A stretch of 15,825 nucleotides of DNA from Nitrospirota bacterium (GTDB taxonomy: Bacteria > Nitrospirota > 9FT-COMBO-42-15 > HDB-SIOI813). The notes below the pieces were generated by a model. The model ran no database searches. It was not told the DNA's origin and worked only from the letters and a program-made list of their open reading frames with translations. Made by a program: the position numbers and the translations under genes. The stretch is taken from contig JACRGZ010000033.1 of the NCBI GenBank assembly GCA_016234155.1, positions 1 through 15,825 of the forward strand. The letters are read 5' to 3'. Numbering within the stretch: position 1 is the first letter of the stretch; every line of letters starts with the position of its first letter. Of this stretch, positions 12,066 to 15,825 are shown in pieces.

Positions 12066-12873
12066 TGACCAGCTCCTTCAATGCCACTTCCATCTGCTCC
12101 CTCGTGGGGGCCATACCGTGAAACTCTACATTATTCTCCATAAATGAGACCCCCTTACCCTTAACAGTCTTTGCGATAATCATTGTCGGGCGTCCCTGAG
12201 TGACCATTGCCTCATCTATCGCCTTTATTATCTGATGGAAATTATGGCCGTCTATCTCAATAACATGCCAGCCAAACCCCTTCCATTTATCAACAACAGG
12301 CTCAATATCCATTATGTCCTTTATCCACCCGTCAAGCTGCTGGCTGTTATAATCCATTATTGCCGTCAGATTATCTAATTTATAGTAGGCAGAAGACATG
12401 GCAGCCTCCCATATCTGACCCTCTTCTGACTCACCATCACCTATCATTACATAGACCCGGTAATCTTTTTTATCCAATTTACCTGCTAATGCCATACCGG
12501 CAGCTATAGAGAGACCCTGACCGAGAGAGCCTGTAGAAGCCTCTATACCTTGTAATCTCTTCATCTCAGGATGCCCCTGAAGAGGACTTCCCATCTTACG
12601 TAGTGTCAGAAGCTGTTCCGGAGGAAAATAGCCGGAGCGCGCAAGCGCACTATAAAGGGCCGGCGCCGCATGCCCCTTACTTAGCACAAACCTGTCCCTG
12701 TCAACCCATCCCGGGTCCTTGGGATTATGCCTCATTACCTTAAAATACAGGACGGTAACGACATCCACCGCAGAGAGAGAACCTCCAGGATGTCCAGAGC
12801 CTGCCGCAGTAGTCATTTCAATAACATCCCTGCGAATAGTCCTTGCCATTTCTGTAAGCTTATTGATATCCAT
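12055..12873 (-). CDS. Transketolase, N-terminal subunit (split type)
   Basis: 272 residues with the thiamine diphosphate-binding domain. AAGSGHPGGSLSAVD (about 23-37), LSKGHAAPALYSALA (about 64-78) and ASTGSLGQGLSIAAGMA (about 112-128) are all in place. The Mg/ThDP motif GDGESEEGQIWEA (145-157) is followed 29 residues later by DYN (N176). The ATG at 12873 is chosen. A TTG at 12900 would add nine residues from the repeat and leave the SD only about three bases away; no strong RBS fits either start. Its 5' leader runs through repeat C. Operon: N subunit, then C subunit. Confidence 0.9.
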   Translation of the reverse strand: MDINKLTEMARTIRRDVIEMTTAAGSGHPGGSLSAVDVVTVLYFKVMRHNPKDPGWVDRDRFVLSKGHAAPALYSALARSGYFPPEQLLTLRKMGSPLQGHPEMKRLQGIEASTGSLGQGLSIAAGMALAGKLDKKDYRVYVMIGDGESEEGQIWEAAMSSAYYKLDNLTAIMDYNSQQLDGWIKDIMDIEPVVDKWKGFGWHVIEIDGHNFHQIIKAIDEAMVTQGRPTMIIAKTVKGKGVSFMENNVEFHGMAPTREQMEVALKELVNVL

Positions 12874-12880
12874 CTGTTTT

Positions 12881-13029
12881 ATCTGAAAATGTCCCTTCAA
12901 ATCCCCCCTTACCCCATAATCCCCCTAAATCCCCCTTTTCTAAAGGGGGGGAACTAATTTCCCCCTTTGAAAAAGGGGGATTTTCATAATCCTTTGTGAG
13001 ACATGGCTCATGAGGGTTCACCTGAAAAT
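12881..13029 (+). repeat. Composite C5/G5 repeat, copy C
   Basis: Same order as copy B but shorter: TCTGAAAATGTCCC start, C-rich block, fewer C5-G5 hairpins, a reduced TGAG/CTCA hairpin (12997-13010) and the GTTCACCTGAAAAT end. It is a direct copy of B across the transketolase operon. On the minus strand it is transcribed as part of the transketolase leader. Confidence 0.75.
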
Positions 13030-13043
13030 TTTCTTTTTTGCCC

Positions 13044-13072
13044 TTAACAAGGAATTTAGATTATAATATAAT
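13044..13072 (+). promoter_or_regulatory. Predicted sigma-70 promoter of the elbB-rpoH-SDR operon
   Basis: TTAACA (13044-13049, five of six), 17 bases, TATAAT (13067-13072, perfect). Initiation near 13079, about 36 bases before the elbB ATG. Confidence 0.65.
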
Positions 13073-13088
13073 TCAATAGGCAAGACAA
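13060..13088 (-). promoter_or_regulatory. Predicted divergent sigma-70 promoter of the transketolase operon
   Basis: On the minus strand TTGTCT (13083-13088) and TATAAT (13060-13065) are 17 bases apart. It physically overlaps the plus-strand promoter, so RNA polymerase cannot occupy both at once. Its leader of about 180 bases passes through repeat C. Confidence 0.55.
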
Positions 13089-13114
13089 GAAGTAACTGAA
13101 AGGAGGGTATGACC

Positions 13115-13780
13115 ATGGCAAAGGTAGGCGTTGTATTGTCAGGATGTGGTGTATATGATGGGTCAGAGATACATGAGGGTGTCCTGACCCTCTACTTCCT
13201 TGAGAAGGCCGGCGCCACCACGGTCATGATGGCGCCAAACATAGACCAGGCTCATGTGGTAAACCACCTGACAGGAGAGGTCTCGAAAGATGAGAAGAGG
13301 AATGTCCTTGCAGAGTCTGCGAGAATCGCGAGGGGTAATATAAAAGATATAAAGAGTGTCCGTGCGACAGAAATTGACGCCCTCATATTTCCCGGTGGTT
13401 ACGGGGCTGCAAAAAACCTCTGTACCTTCGCCTTTGACGGACCTGACTGTAAGGTAAATGAGGACGTGGCAAGATTGACAAAGGATGTCTACAGCCTGGC
13501 TAAACCGATAGGAGCAATATGTATAGCCCCTGCAATGATGGCAAGGATATTTGGAGATGCTACACCTATTGAACTTACCATTGGCACAGATAAAGATACG
13601 GCCAATGCGATAAACATAATGGGCGGCAGGCATATAAGCTGCACTGCTGCCAACATTGTCATAGATAGCAAGCACAAAGTCGTAACTACACCTGCGTATA
13701 TGCTGCCCGTCTCCATTGCAGAGGCAGCAGAAGGGATAGAGAAGTTGGTAAAGGCTGTGATGGATTTGATTAAAAGATAA
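13115..13780 (+). CDS. elbB: ElbB-type DJ-1/PfpI family glyoxalase
   Basis: 221 residues of the DJ-1/ThiJ/PfpI fold. VGVVLSGCGVYDGSEIHE at the N-terminus is diagnostic of the ElbB/ES1 branch. The nucleophile elbow is AICIAPAMMAR with C136. Both IFPGGYGAAKNLCTFA (about 91-106) and the HISCTAANIVIDSKHKVVTT segment fit the family. E. coli ElbB is a glyoxalase-like enzyme linked to isoprenoid synthesis, though its physiological substrate is unsettled. Another ATG at 13109 has only about one base after the SD (aaggaggg, 13100-13107); the ATG at 13115 has seven and is preferred. It is first in an operon with rpoH and an SDR gene. Confidence 0.9.
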   Translation: MAKVGVVLSGCGVYDGSEIHEGVLTLYFLEKAGATTVMMAPNIDQAHVVNHLTGEVSKDEKRNVLAESARIARGNIKDIKSVRATEIDALIFPGGYGAAKNLCTFAFDGPDCKVNEDVARLTKDVYSLAKPIGAICIAPAMMARIFGDATPIELTIGTDKDTANAINIMGGRHISCTAANIVIDSKHKVVTTPAYMLPVSIAEAAEGIEKLVKAVMDLIKR

Positions 13781-13786
13781 ACGCCC

Positions 13787-14788
13787 ATGAAAAAAGATAG
13801 AGATATTGAGACTGACTATACCCTAGAAAAATTAGAAGAAACAGACGGGATTATCGAGGAGCCTGTAGATATCGGAGATATTGATATGGAAGTTCCACAG
13901 GAGATAGACGAGTCTGTCTCGAGCACATCTTTAGTCCGTTATGACCTGCTGCAGCACTACATAGCAGAGATCAGGAGATACCGATTCCTGACGAAAGAAG
14001 AAGAGTTCAGGCTTGCTGTCAAATACAGGGAAGAGGGTGACCTTGATGCGATCTCAAAACTGATAATGGCCAATCTGAAGTTAGTCGTTATTATTACCAT
14101 GGAATACAAAAACACCGGCATGAACCTGATGGACCTCATACAGGAAGGAAATCTCGGCCTGATGCAGGCAGTAAAGAAGTTCGACCCATACCGTAATTTA
14201 AGGCTTGTGACATATGCTACCTGGTGGGTAAGGGCTTATATCCTCAGATACATAATCAACAACTGGCGTCTTGTGAAAATAGGGACAACACAGGCACAGC
14301 GGAAACTCTTTTTTAACCTCATGAAAGAAAAGGCAAGGCTTGAAGCCCTTGGATACGAGGCAGGGCCAAAGCTAATCGCAAGCGGGCTCGGTGTGAAGGA
14401 AAAAGAGGTGATTGAGATGGACCAGCGGCTTGGCAATAAAGAGTTATCGCTGGATGAACCCCTTAGAGAAGATTCGGATACCACCCTTGTAAGCCTTATA
14501 CCGTCAAATGAGGCTCCTATTGATGATAAATTAGCTGATGAGGAAATATCCGGCATTATAAGAGAAAAGATTGCAGACTTTTCAAAGACGCTGAATGAAC
14601 GTGACCTCGATATTCTGCAGAACAGGATACTTTCAGATGCGCCAAGGTCACTCAGTGAGATGGGACAAGCATATAATATATCAAAGGAACGAGTCAGACA
14701 GCTCGAAGGTAACATAATAAAGCGTCTAAGAGAATATCTTAAGAAAGAGGTAAAGGATCTTGACACCCTCAAACCCGGTTGGTCTTAA
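13787..14788 (+). CDS. rpoH: RNA polymerase sigma-32 factor RpoH
   Basis: 333 residues, longer than E. coli RpoH (284) because of an acidic N-terminal extension of about 45 residues. Sigma region 2 is clear (LIQEGNLGLMQAVKKFDPYR, about 117-136, then YATWWVRAYI). The RpoH box QRKLFFNLMK (171-180) identifies the heat-shock class. Sigma-4.2 is SLSEMGQAYNISKERVRQLE. No Shine-Dalgarno precedes the ATG, which comes six bases after the elbB stop, so translation is probably coupled. The 3' end overlaps the next gene by 29 bases. Coupling a sigma factor to a DJ-1 family gene hints at stress control, by inference. Confidence 0.93.
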   Translation: MKKDRDIETDYTLEKLEETDGIIEEPVDIGDIDMEVPQEIDESVSSTSLVRYDLLQHYIAEIRRYRFLTKEEEFRLAVKYREEGDLDAISKLIMANLKLVVIITMEYKNTGMNLMDLIQEGNLGLMQAVKKFDPYRNLRLVTYATWWVRAYILRYIINNWRLVKIGTTQAQRKLFFNLMKEKARLEALGYEAGPKLIASGLGVKEKEVIEMDQRLGNKELSLDEPLREDSDTTLVSLIPSNEAPIDDKLADEEISGIIREKIADFSKTLNERDLDILQNRILSDAPRSLSEMGQAYNISKERVRQLEGNIIKRLREYLKKEVKDLDTLKPGWS

Positions 14789-15533
14789 AGGGAAAGCAGC
14801 CCTCGTTACAGGTGGCAGTAATGATACCGGTGAGGCTATCTGTAATATACTCGCAGAAGCCGGCGCCACAATAATTATACATTATTTCAAAAACAGGGCA
14901 AAGGCAGAAAGGATCTGCGGAAACATTACATCACACGGGGGGACAGCAGTTGCCAATGGCGCTGATATATCCGATAAAGGCTCAGTAGATTCTCTATTTA
15001 GATTTATACGGGATAGATTCGGCCGGCTTGACATCCTTGTAAACAATGCCCATCTGCCCATCACACGCAGATTCTTTGCCGAGGTTGAATGGGAGGAACA
15101 TCAGGAGCAGATTGATGTAATGCTAAAGGGGGCATTCTATTGTTCTAAAGAGGCTGTGCCTATTATGGGTAAACATGGCGGCGGCTCTATCATCAATATA
15201 CTCACAACACAGATTGAGCATCCTGTAAAAGGCTACAGCAGTTATGTAACGGCGGCATCGGCTTTATCAGGCTTTACAAAGAACCTTGCCATAGAGGCGG
15301 GAACAAAGGGAATTCGCGTCAATATGATTGCACCCGGGTTTGTGCTCACCAGCCACACCCCTCACGCGCCGGCCCATGTCCGGGACGCAATTGCCAAGGC
15401 TACCCCACTCGGCCGCCTTGCAACGCCTGACGATGTGGCAAGGAGTGTCCTATTCTTTGCTTCAGACCTCTCACGCTTCATAACAGGTCACTACCTTGTG
15501 GTAGACGGCGGGTACAGCCTTTCATCCCTCTAA
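14760..15533 (+). CDS. Short-chain dehydrogenase/reductase-like protein with degenerate active site
   Basis: 257 residues of the SDR fold: KAALVTGG (about 12-19), DILVNNAH (NNAG region), GTKGIRVNMIAPGFVLTS and the terminal VVDGGYSL. It looks like FabG-type reductases overall. However, the catalytic tetrad is damaged. The YxxxK motif reads Y162-V-T-A-A166 so the lysine is alanine. The Ser 13 residues before Tyr is T149, and the TGxxxGxG dinucleotide motif has D22 in place of the middle Gly. The only start is TTG at 14760, 29 bases inside rpoH; aaagg precedes it. It may be a regulatory or binding protein, or an atypical enzyme. It completes the elbB-rpoH operon. Confidence 0.82.
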   Translation: MTPSNPVGLKGKAALVTGGSNDTGEAICNILAEAGATIIIHYFKNRAKAERICGNITSHGGTAVANGADISDKGSVDSLFRFIRDRFGRLDILVNNAHLPITRRFFAEVEWEEHQEQIDVMLKGAFYCSKEAVPIMGKHGGGSIINILTTQIEHPVKGYSSYVTAASALSGFTKNLAIEAGTKGIRVNMIAPGFVLTSHTPHAPAHVRDAIAKATPLGRLATPDDVARSVLFFASDLSRFITGHYLVVDGGYSLSSL

Positions 15534-15538
15534 TCATT

Positions 15539-15673
15539 TGATGGAATCGTAAAAAGTCTAAAAACGACTATTTCCGTCATTCCTGCGAAAGCAAGAATCC
15601 AGTCTTTTCAATGAGTTGCAAAACCTCTGGATTCCGGCTTTCGCCGGAATGACGACTTCTTACGATTCCATCA
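15539..15673. repeat. MITE-like inverted-repeat element 1
   Basis: Terminal repeats TGATGGAATCGTAA-AAGTC (15539-15558) and its inverse (15654-15673) match at 19 of 20 positions. Inside them, a second inverted pair surrounds CATTCCTGCGAAAGC and GCTTTCGCCGGAATG, so the whole 135-base element folds into one long hairpin. No coding frame. It sits six bases after the SDR stop and could act as its terminator. Confidence 0.75.
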
Positions 15674-15683
15674 TTTATTAAGG

Positions 15684-15816
15684 GTCTCAAAATTGAATAG
15701 ACATCATTGAGGAAATCTCCCCTAACCCCTCTTTTTCAAAGAGGGGATTATCCCTCCCTTTGGAAAAGGGAGGTTAGGAGGGATTTTGCAAAGAAATGTC
15801 GTCATTATTCTGAGAC
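15684..15816. repeat. MITE-like inverted-repeat element 2
   Basis: The ends GTCTCAAAATTGAATAGACAT (left) and its imperfect inverse around 15796-15816 (TGAGAC at 15811-15816) form terminal repeats of about 20 bases. The middle is a palindromic C4/G4 series: CCTAACCCCTC with GAGGTTAGGAGGG-type counterparts. It lies only 10 bases after element 1. Confidence 0.55.
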
Positions 15817-15825
15817 TGTTAATAA

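Noticed and set aside
12874..12900. TTG-initiated extension of transketolase N subunit
   Set aside because: Encoded by repeat C; MDINKL onward already begins where family members do.
13109..13114. Upstream ATG of elbB
   Set aside because: Only about one base after the SD; the next ATG has normal spacing and starts the conserved AKVGVVLSG.
14236..14772. 178-residue minus-strand ORF
   Set aside because: Serine/arginine-rich shadow of rpoH.

Overview
The window reads as chromosome of a Gram-negative, probably anaerobic or facultative bacterium. It encodes RpoH, a predicted outer-membrane cytochrome-porin, an apparent sigma-54 promoter and a Crp/Fnr regulator, and it is sprinkled with C5/G5-rich hairpin repeats and MITE-like elements. 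That combination would fit Nitrospirota, Desulfobacterota or a similar lineage, but no rRNA or other marker is present, so the lineage is a guess.

Layout. (i) 1-2630 is an accessory strip of defence and toxin-antitoxin (TA) parts: the C-terminal part of an AbiEii-like toxin, two antitoxin-like genes each followed by a start-overlapping but prematurely stopped toxin remnant, a Uma2-family nuclease, and a ribbon-helix-helix antitoxin with a three-half-site operator and no toxin. (ii) 2883-4942 is a monocistronic aconitase gene behind a perfect consensus sigma-70 promoter. (iii) 4943-5776 is a long intergenic region carrying a well-formed sigma-54 promoter and two microprotein genes (46 and 48 aa). 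(iv) 5777-8946 is a Crp/Fnr-type regulator without an Fe-S ligand cluster, then a gene set behind an FNR-type palindrome: a DUF542-only protein, a one-domain DUF2249 protein, a two-domain DUF2249-like protein and a 12-TM haem-copper-oxidase/NnrS-like membrane protein. (v) 8957-11067 is a DUF59 protein and a Cyc2-like monohaem cytochrome-porin, bracketed by inverted copies of a composite repeat. (vi) 11115-12873 is a split transketolase (two subunits, minus strand), bracketed by direct copies of the same repeat. (vii) 13044-15533 is elbB-rpoH-SDR, a tight plus-strand operon read from a promoter that overlaps the divergent transketolase promoter; the SDR lacks its catalytic lysine. (viii) 15539-15816 holds two MITE-like inverted-repeat elements.

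The most interesting block is 5327-10843. A sigma-54 promoter feeds two unknown microproteins next to a regulator whose likely operator sits at -41.5 of a DUF542/DUF2249/membrane-haem gene set, followed by a DUF59 gene and a secreted cytochrome-porin. From the known associations of DUF542 (ScdA/RIC) and DUF2249 with nitrosative stress and Fe-S repair, I infer a nitric-oxide- or redox-responsive respiratory module. No catalytic activity can be proved from sequence alone.
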